The notes: generated by a model not told the origin, from the letters alone. DNA of 64,000 nt from Treponema sp. (GCA_017469785.1 JAFUFU010000051.1:1-64000), one strand, 5' to 3'; counted from the first letter of the stretch, positions 51,613-60,792 are shown. Numbers and translations: made by a program.

Positions 51613-52416
51613 ATGCTTACACTTTCAAACATCGGAATCACTTTCAACGCGAACACTCCTGACGAGAATACCGCGCTTAAAAACATAAACCTTCACATAA
51701 ATCGGGGCGATTTTATCACGGTGATTGGCTCTAACGGTGCGGGAAAATCTACCCTTTACAACATCATTGCCGGTACATTGAAGCCCACCACTGGCACGAT
51801 TCTGCTCACGGCGAAAGAGGGCGAGGAGCCTAAAAACATCACCGGCGACGCCGAGTACAAGCGGGCGCGTTACATCGGACGTATTTTCCAGAATCCGCTT
51901 TTGGGAACGGCAGGCAAAATGAGCCTTGAAGACAACATGATGATTTGCTACAAAAAAGGCTTTAAGGGCCTTAAGATTTCCCTCAACAACAAAATGCGGG
52001 ATTATTTCCGGGAGCAGCTGAAAGTGCTGAACATGGGCCTGGAAAACCGCCTCAACGACAATGTGGAGCTTTTTTCTGGCGGGCAAAGGCAGGCTCTCAC
52101 CCTTTTGATGGCCGTTATGAGTAAGCCAAGCCTTCTTCTTTTGGACGAGCACACGGCCGCCCTTGACCCGACAAATGCCGCAATCATCATGGATTTGACC
52201 CGCCGCTTTGCCCAGGAATACAATCTTACGGTCATGATGGTCACTCACAACATGCAGCATGCTTTGGATTTCGGAAACCGCCTGATTATGATGAACAAGG
52301 GCGAAATCATCAGCGACATTTCCGGCCAAGAAAAAAAAGAGCTGACGATGGATTCAATCGTCGAGCTCTTCAAGAAAATCAAAGTGAACAATGATAATAT
52401 AATGCTGAATGCATAA
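51613..52416 (+). CDS. ABC transporter ATP-binding protein (TrpZ-like)
   Basis: 267 residues, GAGG upstream. Walker A GSNGAGKST, Q-loop RIFQNPLLGTAGKMSLEDNM, signature LFSGGQRQAL, Walker B LLLLDEHTAALDP and H-switch MVTHNM are complete. It is the type paired with the BPD_transp_2 permease and ABC_sub_bind proteins, thus the missing third part of the importer at 45436 and 47482, from which it was separated by insertion of 3.2 kb. It must now use a new promoter, for instance in the A/T-rich stretch before it. Confidence 0.92.
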   Translation: MLTLSNIGITFNANTPDENTALKNINLHINRGDFITVIGSNGAGKSTLYNIIAGTLKPTTGTILLTAKEGEEPKNITGDAEYKRARYIGRIFQNPLLGTAGKMSLEDNMMICYKKGFKGLKISLNNKMRDYFREQLKVLNMGLENRLNDNVELFSGGQRQALTLLMAVMSKPSLLLLDEHTAALDPTNAAIIMDLTRRFAQEYNLTVMMVTHNMQHALDFGNRLIMMNKGEIISDISGQEKKELTMDSIVELFKKIKVNNDNIMLNA

Positions 52417-52492
52417 TTCATAATGCAAAATGAGGACAAGCAACGCGATGTCTTGTAAGGCAATTATGAATTATACATTATGAGCTGTGCAT
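52404..52492. repeat. AT-rich ATTATGAATT-type repeat
   Basis: AATGCATAATTCATAATGC and, inverted, AATTATGAATTATACATTATG face each other around GACAAGCAACGCGATGTCTTG. A short relative (GCATTATAAATTATGCATT) is at 57652-57670. It lies at the ends of two convergent genes. Confidence 0.6.
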
Positions 52493-53811
52493 TAGAACAA
52501 CTTTCTTGCTTCCACATAGAAGCGCTTTTCGCTGGCTTCTCCCATGCTGAATGATTTTCGCGGGAGAACGCCTCGGCTGTTAATCGTGGCGAAGAAGCTG
52601 TCTTTTGCGATTGGCGGTAAGAGGATTGAGACGGCATTTTCTTTGTGCCCAAGCTTTACCACGTCGTCAGTTCCGTGAATGTAGTCGATGTCGTTCTTTT
52701 TGTCCTTTGAATTTGCGTCCAAGTATTCGTCCAAAACAGGCTGCAGGGCGGCAATGGCCAAATCGGTGATTTCAGTTTCCAAAGCACAGAGTTTTTCTTT
52801 GCCGCCTATAGTGGTTATAAATCCATAGCGTGCGCCTTTTGCTTTTTTGTCAGCGACGAAATCTTCCAGTTCTTTTTCAGAGGCAAATGATTTTAATTCT
52901 CCGCCAAGTTTTTCTTCGATAAAGAGAATGAGTTTTCCAGCATCCTGATTGAAAATGACACGGTGAATCGGCTCGAAAGTCAGCCCTTCGTCATAAATGT
53001 TCACGATTTCGACCAGAGCGTAGCGGACAGGGGAATTAATCAAATCATCGCCTGAAAGAGTTTTTTTGTGCTCGTCCCAGACAGCCTTTGCGGTGGCAAG
53101 GGAGTGGTTTCCGTCGCCCACGGCAAAAAGGAAGGTATTTCCGTCTTTGTCAGTGCCGGCCTTGGCAAGGGAAGAAAGGGCAGATTCCAGAAGCGCCTGG
53201 GCTTTTTCGCCTTTCAAAGCCCAGCCCGTGATGTGGCCGGAATTGAGCATCAGCTCGCCGTCGTAAACAGGAGTTTCGCCTTTGGCAAGTTTTCCGGCTC
53301 CGCCCACAAGCTCGTCCTTCGGGTCGTTTGCCAGCAGCATGATGTGGGGAAGCTCAAGGGCAGCCCCTGTGCGGATTTTCATTCTCGGAGGAATTCGCTC
53401 AGGCACGGTGGCTTCCGTGGCGCGAATCAGGGTCTTTGAGTCAGGCTTCCACTCGTATTTTTCCAAATCCACCGCCAGAACAAGGCCTTTTCTCGTCCGT
53501 CCGTACTCTGTTTTTCGCTCAATGTAAACGCATTCTTCACCTGAGGTAAAAATCCCTGAGGCAAGGTAAGATTTCATGGTCTCGTGGATTTTTTTGATTC
53601 GCGATTCCCCGTCACCGTCATTCAAATAGACTTCCGGGAAAATCAGATTGAGCGTAGAGGGATTTGCCCCCGCCGCTTCTTTAGCATTTGCCCAATATTC
53701 TTTATCCTGCGTGTACTGGTCGCAGGCAATCACAGACCAAGATTTCAAATCAACAGTTTTTGGCAGCAAGATTTCAGGAATCTGCACGCCGTATTCAGCA
53801 AAGTTTTTCAT
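52492..53811 (-). CDS. DUF1015 family protein
   Basis: 439 residues from the ATG at 53811. It matches DUF1015, a family of about 400 residues widespread in anaerobes: VIACDQYTQDKEYW near the start, ERIPPRMKIRTGAALELPHIMLL, GDGNHSLATAKAVWDE and a late FATINSRGVLPRKSFSMGEA. The GDGNHS motif is the best conserved. The family has no established reaction; its genes sometimes lie near serine or NAD metabolism. Cytoplasmic, no operon partner. Divergent from rpoN with an 88-bp spacer. Confidence 0.85.
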   Translation of the reverse strand: MKNFAEYGVQIPEILLPKTVDLKSWSVIACDQYTQDKEYWANAKEAAGANPSTLNLIFPEVYLNDGDGESRIKKIHETMKSYLASGIFTSGEECVYIERKTEYGRTRKGLVLAVDLEKYEWKPDSKTLIRATEATVPERIPPRMKIRTGAALELPHIMLLANDPKDELVGGAGKLAKGETPVYDGELMLNSGHITGWALKGEKAQALLESALSSLAKAGTDKDGNTFLFAVGDGNHSLATAKAVWDEHKKTLSGDDLINSPVRYALVEIVNIYDEGLTFEPIHRVIFNQDAGKLILFIEEKLGGELKSFASEKELEDFVADKKAKGARYGFITTIGGKEKLCALETEITDLAIAALQPVLDEYLDANSKDKKNDIDYIHGTDDVVKLGHKENAVSILLPPIAKDSFFATINSRGVLPRKSFSMGEASEKRFYVEARKLF

Positions 53812-53887
53812 AATGAAAGTATTATAGCACACAAAACGGGGGAAGTCTCCCCTTAAAATCCCCATTTTCAATTTTCCGTTTTCCGTT

Positions 53888-53893
53888 TATAAT
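53888..53893 (+). promoter_or_regulatory. -10 box giving a leaderless rpoN mRNA
   Basis: TATAAT ends 6 nt before the ATG at 53900. TTTTCA at 53865-53870 is a possible -35 at 17 bp. A TTTTCCG heptad repeat lies between them. No Shine-Dalgarno. Confidence 0.55.
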
Positions 53894-53899
53894 TTTCTC

Positions 53900-55504
53900 A
53901 TGGCCGATTTCCCGCAGATGTCTTTTCAGCAACGCACTTCTCAGACGATGTCTCAGGCTCAAGTCCAGAAGATGAGTCAGACTCAAATCATGTCACTGAA
54001 TCTGCTGGCTATGTCTTCTGCTGACTTACGGAAGGAAATTTACGCCCAGGCGGGCAAAAATCCTGCCCTGGAGATTGTGCGTGACTCTATGGAATCAGGC
54101 GTTTCTTCTTCACGCAGGGAAGTTTCGGCTTCTTCCAGATTCTCTGACAACACCCGCTACGGCTCTGTAAGCGCAAGCGGTAGCGCGGCAAGCGATAATT
54201 TTCAGGCCGCCCTTGAAAGCACTTCTGATGAACGGGAGCCGCTGACCGACCATCTGGAACATCAGCTTAACGCCATGAACATTTCAGAGGAAGAAAAAGC
54301 CCTCTGCCTCAAGCTGATTTACAATCTTGACGAAAAAGGCTTTCACATTCTCTCTCCAATTTCCTTTTTGAACGCAGAAAATCCCCTTCATACGCAAGAA
54401 TTTTTGGATAAATGCCTTTGCCTTGTCCAGCACCTTGACCCGGTGGGAACTTGCACCAACAATTACAGGGAAAGTCTTTTTGTTCAGGCAAAAATCTCAA
54501 GGCTTGCCAGCGACCTTGCCCTTTTTCTTCTGGAGACCAACGAGCATTTTGATTTTTTGAATCCGCCACAAATCCCAAAAATTCAGAAAAAACTTGCGGA
54601 TTATCTTGGTCAGCAGAAAAAACTCAAATTCACTTCCAAAGATGGAATTTCCCTTTCAAAAGACGATATTTCAAGCGAGGAGATAAAAATCGCCCTTGAT
54701 TTTATCAAGACACTGGACCCCTATCCCGCCCGAAATTTCGGCACAAATACCACGAACTATGTCGCTCCCGATGTGATTGTCACAAAAAAATCCGAAACAG
54801 AGGAAGGAGAAGCGGAATTCACAGTTACTTTTGCCCGAGAATTCTTGCCAAAAGTCTCTGTCTCAAAAGATTACACCGCCCTAATCAATTCAACAGAAAA
54901 TATTCCCAACGACGGAAGCGAAAAATCCGAGAAGAAAAAGGCCGAGCTTAAATTCGCGAAGAACAGCGTAAGCGAGGCAAAAGTCTTTATCGACAGCGTT
55001 CTCTACAGGGAAAGCACGATTTTAAAAGCAGCCCAGGAAATCGTTGCCGCACAGGGCGAATTCTTCAAAAAAGGCGCCCGCTACCTTGCCCCACTTAGGC
55101 AAAAAGACATTGCGGAAAAGCTTGGCGTTCACGAAACCACGATTTCCCGCATGGCAAGCTCCAAATACTTAGCCTGCGAGTGGGGTATTTTTCCCATAAG
55201 CTATTTTTTCACGAATGCGGTGGGCGGAGCAAAGCCAGCGGCTATTACAAAAGCGGAAAGCACGTCCAGCGAAAACAAGTCCTCTTCCGAAACTTCCGGC
55301 TCCAGCGAAAATCCTGCCTCGCTTTCAAAAGAAGCCGTCAAATACGAAATCGCGGAAATTCTTGAGGCTCACAAAAACGACAAAAAAGCCCTCTCCGACC
55401 AGAAAATCTCAGACCTGCTGGCAGAAAAGGGCATAAAAGTAGCCCGCCGAACCGTAGCCAAATACCGTGGCGAGCTGAATATTAATTCAAGTTACGAGCG
55501 GTGA
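53900..55504 (+). CDS. rpoN: RNA polymerase sigma-54 factor
   Basis: 534 residues. Region I starts with Gln/Leu/Met-rich QRTSQTMSQAQVQKMSQTQIMSLNLLAMSS that binds activators; the core-binding region follows (LTDHLEHQLNAMNISEEEKALCLKLIYNLDEKGF), then a helix-turn-helix (LRQKDIAEKLGVHETTISRMASSKYLACEWG) reading the -12 element, and the RpoN box ARRTVAKYRGELNI reading -24. A Ser/Glu-rich insert of about 60 residues (KAESTSSENKSSSETSGSSE) before the box makes it longer than usual. Sigma-54 controls activator-dependent genes. No activator gene is nearby. Confidence 0.95.
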   Translation: MADFPQMSFQQRTSQTMSQAQVQKMSQTQIMSLNLLAMSSADLRKEIYAQAGKNPALEIVRDSMESGVSSSRREVSASSRFSDNTRYGSVSASGSAASDNFQAALESTSDEREPLTDHLEHQLNAMNISEEEKALCLKLIYNLDEKGFHILSPISFLNAENPLHTQEFLDKCLCLVQHLDPVGTCTNNYRESLFVQAKISRLASDLALFLLETNEHFDFLNPPQIPKIQKKLADYLGQQKKLKFTSKDGISLSKDDISSEEIKIALDFIKTLDPYPARNFGTNTTNYVAPDVIVTKKSETEEGEAEFTVTFAREFLPKVSVSKDYTALINSTENIPNDGSEKSEKKKAELKFAKNSVSEAKVFIDSVLYRESTILKAAQEIVAAQGEFFKKGARYLAPLRQKDIAEKLGVHETTISRMASSKYLACEWGIFPISYFFTNAVGGAKPAAITKAESTSSENKSSSETSGSSENPASLSKEAVKYEIAEILEAHKNDKKALSDQKISDLLAEKGIKVARRTVAKYRGELNINSSYER

Positions 55505-56380
55505 TTATTCTTCAAAAACTACGCTCTTAATACAGTAATCCAAGTCAAAATCGGAATCAGCATAGTTTACTTTTTTAACAGTTCCTGTAAAGTTGAAGTT
55601 CTGATTACTTTTTAAATCAAGATAAGAATCATTGTTTGAGTAAAGCGTAATCAAAATCGGTTTATCAGAACTCGTAACACAATTCAGCTTATAGGCAAAA
55701 CCTTTTTCTTTGCTTTCATCAATATCAGCAAAACCACAATGAACGGAAATCTTTTTGCCTTCAATTGGATGAGCGGCATACCATTTTTTAGCCTTTAACT
55801 TATTTCCAGCATCTTTCCACACTGATTGCTGAACGAATAAGTTTGAATATGAAGAATCGCTCCATTTTGTGTATTCGTCTGCAGAAAGAGAAGAAGCCGT
55901 CTTAGCAAAATCCTCGGCAATATTTTTAGAATTTTGATTCATGCTCTTTTTATTGGCATCTATTCCATCATTTGTCTTTTTCCCGTTTTTGTCGACCGTA
56001 TATGTTTTCATTGAAGTTGTTGCGACTGTAAATTTCTGTCCGTCCTGAACAACAAGGAATTTTGATTCCTGCATCTGCAAGCTGAATCCGAATTTGTAAG
56101 TGACTTGCTGTGTAATAACATATTGATTTTTGAAAAGATTATAACTATTAAATTTTGCAGAAAAAGCCAATGTTTTTTCCGGCAAAGTTGGCTCATCGTA
56201 TACATATTTCCATAAAATCGGAAAGATATCCCTGCCATCTGGAAGCTTTCCTTCAATAGCCTCAGCTTTTGACGCATCAAAAGAATTCAGCGTTTTTCCC
56301 AAACCACCAAATGCACTGTCAGCAATAGCTCCAAAAATAGCCGCCGCCGATAAAAGAAGTGTACAAATTAACTTTTTCAT
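55505..56380 (-). CDS. secreted protein of unknown function
   Basis: 291 residues with signal peptide MKKLICTLLLSAAAIFGAIADSA. I do not recognise the family. The mature protein is mixed alpha/beta with many Lys/Asn/Ser, two or three cysteines (HCGF, LNCVTS, DYCIKS) and a C-terminal beta-rich region (FNFTGTVKKVNYADSDFDLDYCIKSVVF) that could be a small OB-like fold. It ends at the base next to the rpoN stop, convergent with it. Probably periplasmic. Confidence 0.7.
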   Translation of the reverse strand: MKKLICTLLLSAAAIFGAIADSAFGGLGKTLNSFDASKAEAIEGKLPDGRDIFPILWKYVYDEPTLPEKTLAFSAKFNSYNLFKNQYVITQQVTYKFGFSLQMQESKFLVVQDGQKFTVATTSMKTYTVDKNGKKTNDGIDANKKSMNQNSKNIAEDFAKTASSLSADEYTKWSDSSYSNLFVQQSVWKDAGNKLKAKKWYAAHPIEGKKISVHCGFADIDESKEKGFAYKLNCVTSSDKPILITLYSNNDSYLDLKSNQNFNFTGTVKKVNYADSDFDLDYCIKSVVFEE

Positions 56381-56503
56381 ACCCTGTTACTCCTGTCGTG
56401 TTTTTCACAATCTTACACGATTAAACTCGTGTTGAAAATTACAATACACGCTCTTTATAGTTTAGTCAACTGAAATCACACGCTTTTTGTGGCAGTATAA
56501 ACC

Positions 56504-56836
56504 ATGGCATTTAGGGAAACTTTGCGAGAAGAAATTGTATTTCAAGGAATATCACTAAAAGAACTTGCTGACAAAGCAGATATCCCCAAGAGAACGATAG
56601 AGTCTTATGTCGATGCACGCGGAAGAATGCCCACTGCCGAAAATGCTGTCAAAATCGCGAAAGCACTCAATGTGACCGTTGAATATTTAGTAACAGGAAA
56701 AGAATCAAATTCAAATATGCAAAACAATATGATTCCGTTGCAAAATACTATCCGCGAAATGCTCTCGATTCCAAGCGAACAACTTAAACCGATAACAGAA
56801 ATAATTCATAACATGGCAATTTTATGTAAAAAGTGA
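56504..56836 (+). CDS. XRE-family transcriptional regulator
   Basis: 110 residues. The helix-turn-helix is at about 13-66: ISLKELADKADIPKRTIESYVDARGRMPTAENAVKIAKALNVTVEYLVTG, the standard Cro/CI-like five-helix domain. The rest is a short helical tail (QNTIREMLSIPSEQLKPITEIIHNMAILCKK). It may repress itself or the neighbouring VapBC genes; it converges on vapC with no gap. No Shine-Dalgarno; TATAAA ends only 2 nt before the ATG, so the start is uncertain. Confidence 0.88.
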   Translation: MAFRETLREEIVFQGISLKELADKADIPKRTIESYVDARGRMPTAENAVKIAKALNVTVEYLVTGKESNSNMQNNMIPLQNTIREMLSIPSEQLKPITEIIHNMAILCKK

Positions 56837-57271
56837 TTAGTCTTCAAACCAATTTTCCATCATGAGGGGCGAAACTTCCTGAATCGGCTCGAAGTGCTTT
56901 GTATTCCTTGTGACAAGAATCATGCAATTTGACACGGCAATCGACGCGATTTGTGAATCAGGGAACTCAATCGACCTGCCTTTTTCTTTGAGACGGGAAC
57001 GGATATCCGCATGAATCCACGCCGCATGATTGTCGTAGTGGATAATATCATAGTTCTTCTGAATATCATCAACCAGTCTTTCAAATAAAGCCTGTTTTTT
57101 CTTGCCTTCCGCCATTACATTTACACCATAAAGAAGTTCATTCCAAGAGGTAGATGGTAGAGCGCAAAGTTTTTCGTTTTTACAAAGCATCTCAATCAGC
57201 TTTGCGTTTGGCTTTTGTTTAAAGATTTCAGAAACAATATTCGTATCCAACAAATAGAAAGGTTTTACCAT
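56837..57271 (-). CDS. vapC: VapC-type PIN-domain toxin
   Basis: 144 residues, usual length. The PIN nuclease acidic residues are in place: Asp9 (LLDTNIVSE), Glu45 (WNELLYG), Asp105 (FPDSQIASIA) and Asn123 (TRNTKHF). VapC toxins cleave tRNA or rRNA when free of antitoxin. It starts 2 nt after the stop codon of the antitoxin gene, so the pair is translated together. Confidence 0.93.
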   Translation of the reverse strand: MVKPFYLLDTNIVSEIFKQKPNAKLIEMLCKNEKLCALPSTSWNELLYGVNVMAEGKKKQALFERLVDDIQKNYDIIHYDNHAAWIHADIRSRLKEKGRSIEFPDSQIASIAVSNCMILVTRNTKHFEPIQEVSPLMMENWFED

Positions 57272-57273
57272 GA

Positions 57274-57576
57274 TTACACCTCATCGAAAATATGCTCATC
57301 TTCAGGGCGACCGTAATAATGCTCTTTTATAGATTCCAGATGGGCACTGAAATCAAAATCATCATCATCAAAAAAACCTTGCATTTTAAGCTTTTCCCGA
57401 ATTGTCTCCACGACGCTTTTTGGCTTTGAGACCGACATGGCTTCGTAATCTTCTTTTGAAATGATAAAAGCGACTTCCTTGTTACGGCGACTGATGGCGA
57501 CAGGTCCTTCAGTTTCGGCTTTGTGGATAAAAAATGGCAGGCGGTTTTTCGCCTCAAAAATCGGCACAGCGTTCAT
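57274..57576 (-). CDS. Phd/YefM-type antitoxin
   Basis: 100 residues, ATG at 57576 with GGAGGAG upstream. The N-terminal Phd fold FEAKNRLPFFIHKAETEGPVAISRRNKEVAFIISKEDYEAM binds DNA as a dimer; the C-terminal acidic part (GFFDDDDFDFSAHLESIKEHYYGRPEDEHIFDEV) would wrap the PIN toxin. The complex normally represses its own promoter. First gene of the toxin-antitoxin operon. Confidence 0.92.
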   Translation of the reverse strand: MNAVPIFEAKNRLPFFIHKAETEGPVAISRRNKEVAFIISKEDYEAMSVSKPKSVVETIREKLKMQGFFDDDDFDFSAHLESIKEHYYGRPEDEHIFDEV

Positions 57577-57661
57577 AAGCTCCTCCAGAATCAGAATCTA
57601 AAGGAAGTATAAATGCCTTATAGCTATCTGTCAATTAAATAGCCATACACTGCATTATAAA

Positions 57662-58552
57662 TTATGCATTGCTCTTACACCACTCCGTTTTCCGCCAGTC
57701 AAAATCCCCAAGATGGGGCAGAAGTTCTTCAAAGTAAAACCGGTCTTCAATCTTTCGGTCTCCGCTTGTCTTTCCCAAATGACGGTCAGCCCTCACTCCC
57801 TTTCCGTGAAAGTCACTTCCGGCAGTGACGAACATGCCCAGTTTTTTTGCAAGCTGCTCCAGTTTGAATCCCTCATTGATTCTTGCCGCCGGATGCCATG
57901 CTTCCAGGCCTTCGACTCCGTGATTTTTGATTTTTTCGATTGTCTCGTCCATTTTGCCCCAGGAAACATAAAGCGACAATGGGTGAGCCAGAACAGGAAC
58001 TCCGCCCGCCGAACGAATCGCCTCCACAGCCACATCCAAATCCGCGCCGTCGTGAGTCGCATAATAAGGTCGCCCCTTTCCCAAAAAACGGTCAAAGGCT
58101 TCCTGCCTGTGCTTAACCTTCCCGATTTTCATTAAATAGGAAGCAAAATGAGGACGGCCAATCTGACTTTCCGCAAAAAGCCCCTCAATATCTTCCAAAG
58201 TGACTTCAATTCCGTCTTTATTCATTTTTTCGACGATTTCAAGATTGCGGTTACGGCGGCTTTCGGTCAAATCAGCAACAAGATCTTTTAAATCTTCTGA
58301 ATAGCGACGAAGACCAAGCCCAAGAAGATGGAATTCCCCGGTCGGCCAGCGGATGTTGATTTCGATTCCAGGAATAAAAATTATCTCACTTTCACTTTTT
58401 TCGCAGGTTTTTGCAGCCTCACTCAATCCGTCAACAGTGTCATGATCAGTTAAAGCCCAAACTTTCAGATTTTTGCCGATTGCATATTCTGCAGATTCTT
58501 TCGGGCTTAAAATACCGTCCGATGCGGATGAATGAGAATGTAAATCTATCAT
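57662..58552 (-). CDS. PHP-domain phosphoesterase (RNase AM/YciV type)
   Basis: 296 residues. The four PHP motifs are visible: DLHSHSSASDG with His5, His7 and Asp12, LTDHDT (35-40), the internal RPHFASYL and PVLAHPL, and a late GSDFHGKG. These metal ligands form a trinuclear site. Relatives (YciV/TrpH) remove nucleotides from 5' ends of RNA or cleave 3',5'-bisnucleotides. It lies divergent from the CNB gene. The start codon appears to be at the mRNA 5' end. Confidence 0.9.
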   Translation of the reverse strand: MIDLHSHSSASDGILSPKESAEYAIGKNLKVWALTDHDTVDGLSEAAKTCEKSESEIIFIPGIEINIRWPTGEFHLLGLGLRRYSEDLKDLVADLTESRRNRNLEIVEKMNKDGIEVTLEDIEGLFAESQIGRPHFASYLMKIGKVKHRQEAFDRFLGKGRPYYATHDGADLDVAVEAIRSAGGVPVLAHPLSLYVSWGKMDETIEKIKNHGVEGLEAWHPAARINEGFKLEQLAKKLGMFVTAGSDFHGKGVRADRHLGKTSGDRKIEDRFYFEELLPHLGDFDWRKTEWCKSNA

Positions 58553-58558
58553 AAGAAA

Positions 58559-58567
58559 ATAATAGCA
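58559..58567 (-). promoter_or_regulatory. extended -10 promoter giving a leaderless PHP mRNA
   Basis: On the minus strand TGCTATTAT ends 6 nt (TTTCTT) before the ATG at 58552. No Shine-Dalgarno. Confidence 0.55.
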
Positions 58568-58615
58568 TATTTTTAAAACTTATGTTATACTAGGAAATAG
58601 GAGTTTTAAAAGATT

Positions 58616-59857
58616 ATGCCAAAAGCGATGTCATATACAAAAGGTTCCATTATTTATTTTGAAGGTGATATAGACGACCGTGTATTTATTCTCCAAAAAG
58701 GTCATGTTGTCATAACTACGACCGATGTCGAGACAAAACTCCAGACAAGCGAGCAAATCAAGCAGGGAGAATTTTTCGGCGTAAAATCGGCAATTGGTCA
58801 TTTTCCCCGTGAAGAAACTGTCATGACCCTAGATGAAGCTGTCTGCATCTCTATGACGTCTCAGGAATTCGAAAATCTGTTCAGCAATAACAAGCAGCTT
58901 ATCATGAAAATGCTCCGTGTTTTCTCAAATCAGTTGCGCCAGATTCACAAAAAAACAGAATCCGTCATGAACAATAATGAAAACTTTAATCAAATGGATG
59001 GTCTTTTGGGCGTAGCAAGGGCTTTCTATTCTGACGAAAAATGGCAGAGCTGTGAAGATGTATGTAAAACCTATCTTCGTCTTTATCCAACAGAAGCAAA
59101 CAATAAAGAAGTAAAAGAAATGCTTCTAAAGTCATCGGCTTATGTAAAAAAAGGTATTTCAAGTGCCGATGCCATTGAGGAAACCGCTCCGTCTGCTACG
59201 GGAAGCTCAATAAAAATGTTTGATCTTCCGGCTTTTAAGCGTTTCCAGAAAACATACGAAAACGGACAGGTTATCATTACAGAGTATGAACGTGGCGAAA
59301 CATTCTATCTTATACAAAACGGCACTGTTCAGCTTACAAAGTGTATAAATGACACCAATAAAAATCTGGATATTTTGAAACCTGGTGAATTCTTTGGCGA
59401 AATGGCAATTCTTGATAATACGCCACGCTCTGCGACTTGTGTGGCAAAAGGTCATGTTGAGTGTCTTGAATTCAATAAAGCCAACTTTGAGATGCTTATT
59501 ACCGGTAATCCACAGCTTGCCTTGATTCTGTTAAAGATTTTCTGTAAGCGAATTTATGATCAACGTCGCCGTCTCAGAATCCTTGTTATTTCTGACCCGC
59601 AGGCTCGACTTGCAGATGTGTTCTGTATGTTTAATGAGATGAACCAGACGGCAATAACTGCCGACCGCAAGCGCAAGTTCTCTGTAACTGAGCAGGATAT
59701 GGTTCATTGGTCTGGTTTGCCGAGTAACGTTGCGAAAGACGAGCTGAAACGCTTTGTTGTATCCCGCAAAATTGAGATGTATGATAATTACATAATCGTA
59801 AATAATATTGCCGATATGCAACGAATCGTTGACTCACGTACAGACATAAAAAAATAG
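58616..59857 (+). CDS. dual cyclic-nucleotide-binding domain regulator
   Basis: 413 residues, AGGAG upstream. Two CNB domains: about 5-115 (YTKGSIIYFEGDIDDRVFILQKGHVVI, QGEFFGVKSAI) and about 205-320 (GETFYLIQNGTVQLTKC, GEFFGEMAILDNTPRSAT). The second has the Glu and Arg of a normal phosphate-binding cassette; the first lacks them (REET). Between them is a TPR-like helix pair (KWQSCEDVCKTYLRLYP), and the C terminus is a winged-helix-like region (FSVTEQDMVHWSGLPSNVAKDELKRFVVSRKIEMYDNYIIV), similar to Crp effectors. Likely a cNMP-responsive regulator common in treponemes; DNA binding is inferred. Confidence 0.85.
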   Translation: MPKAMSYTKGSIIYFEGDIDDRVFILQKGHVVITTTDVETKLQTSEQIKQGEFFGVKSAIGHFPREETVMTLDEAVCISMTSQEFENLFSNNKQLIMKMLRVFSNQLRQIHKKTESVMNNNENFNQMDGLLGVARAFYSDEKWQSCEDVCKTYLRLYPTEANNKEVKEMLLKSSAYVKKGISSADAIEETAPSATGSSIKMFDLPAFKRFQKTYENGQVIITEYERGETFYLIQNGTVQLTKCINDTNKNLDILKPGEFFGEMAILDNTPRSATCVAKGHVECLEFNKANFEMLITGNPQLALILLKIFCKRIYDQRRRLRILVISDPQARLADVFCMFNEMNQTAITADRKRKFSVTEQDMVHWSGLPSNVAKDELKRFVVSRKIEMYDNYIIVNNIADMQRIVDSRTDIKK

Positions 59858-59864
59858 CTTGTCT

Positions 59865-59898
59865 AAAAAAAACTGCCTCGATTCGAGGCAGTTTTTTT
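59865..59898. terminator. bidirectional terminator between CNB and MCP genes
   Basis: AACTGCCTCG, loop ATT, CGAGGCAGTT: a 10-bp stem with a T8 tract on the plus side and an A6 tract on the other, serving both convergent genes. Confidence 0.88.
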
Positions 59899-59904
59899 TG
59901 CTTG

Positions 59905-60789
59905 TTATTTCTGAGCCTGCAGGTCTTTGAAAATCGCTTTTAGCTCATATACGAAAGAATACAAATCGTTGAAAAGCATTTCATTGTCGCTGGCGCATTT
60001 TGCAAAAAGCTTAAGGTTTTCCTCGTTGACTTGTTCTGTGGATTTAACGTTCTTGATGACATCGTTGATTCCGCGAACATTGTTTTCGATTACAGAGCCG
60101 ATTCGCCCGATATTCATGTTTGAGGAAGAATTTGCCTCGCGCACCTGAGTGAATGTGTTGAGTGTTTCTTCGGTTTCCTGAGCAAGCCGCTCCAAAGCAG
60201 AAGAGTTTTTCTGGGTGATTTTCTCAAGATTTGAGATAGAATTAACAAGATTCTCTACATTTGTGTTGATTTCTTCAGAAGTTTTGCTCGTGTCGCCGGA
60301 GAGTTTTTTCACTTCATTCGCAATAACGCGGAAGCCTTTACCTGCATTTCCAGCGCGGGCGGCCTCGATTGAAGCGTTGAAAGACAGAAGGTTTGTTTGA
60401 GCCGAAATGTTCTGAATGTCGGCGATTTGACCTGAAATCACTTTTGCCTGAGAGATAAGGTTTTCAAACTGAGCCGCATATTTTCGCTGCTCCTGTTCAA
60501 TTGCATCAACAGAATTACGGAGTGATTGAATTGACTGGGCGATTGTACCGAGTCGCTGGATGTTTCCTTCAACGCTCTCAGAAATCTGCCTGTTACCAGT
60601 TTCCATCGCACTGGTGTCCTCAAGTAATTTTTGAAGAGCCTTCTGCTGTTCCTGAGCGGCATGAGACTGGGCCTCACGGCTTTCAAGATATTGTTTGAGG
60701 AAGTCGCCGCCGATTGCATCTTTTGCAAGATAGGCAATCAAAGTCTCAACGGTGTCGATTCCGCTTTTTATAAGATTTACTGAATCCAT
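59905..60789 (-). CDS. soluble methyl-accepting chemotaxis protein
   Basis: 294 residues without membrane helices. The signalling hairpin of chemoreceptors is present, with tip region [41 protein letters not shown] at about 125-165, flanked by coiled coil. It should control CheA/CheW from the cytoplasm. It lacks its own sensor domain; its gene starts 3 nt after the FIST gene, so FIST is the likely input. The C terminus [20 protein letters not shown] does not show a tethering pentapeptide. Confidence 0.92.
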   Translation of the reverse strand: MDSVNLIKSGIDTVETLIAYLAKDAIGGDFLKQYLESREAQSHAAQEQQKALQKLLEDTSAMETGNRQISESVEGNIQRLGTIAQSIQSLRNSVDAIEQEQRKYAAQFENLISQAKVISGQIADIQNISAQTNLLSFNASIEAARAGNAGKGFRVIANEVKKLSGDTSKTSEEINTNVENLVNSISNLEKITQKNSSALERLAQETEETLNTFTQVREANSSSNMNIGRIGSVIENNVRGINDVIKNVKSTEQVNEENLKLFAKCASDNEMLFNDLYSFVYELKAIFKDLQAQK

Positions 60790-60792
60790 TTT

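Noticed and set aside
51625..52329. 234-codon open frame antisense to the ABC ATPase gene
   Set aside because: The plus-strand frame has all ABC motifs intact; the antisense peptide matches nothing.
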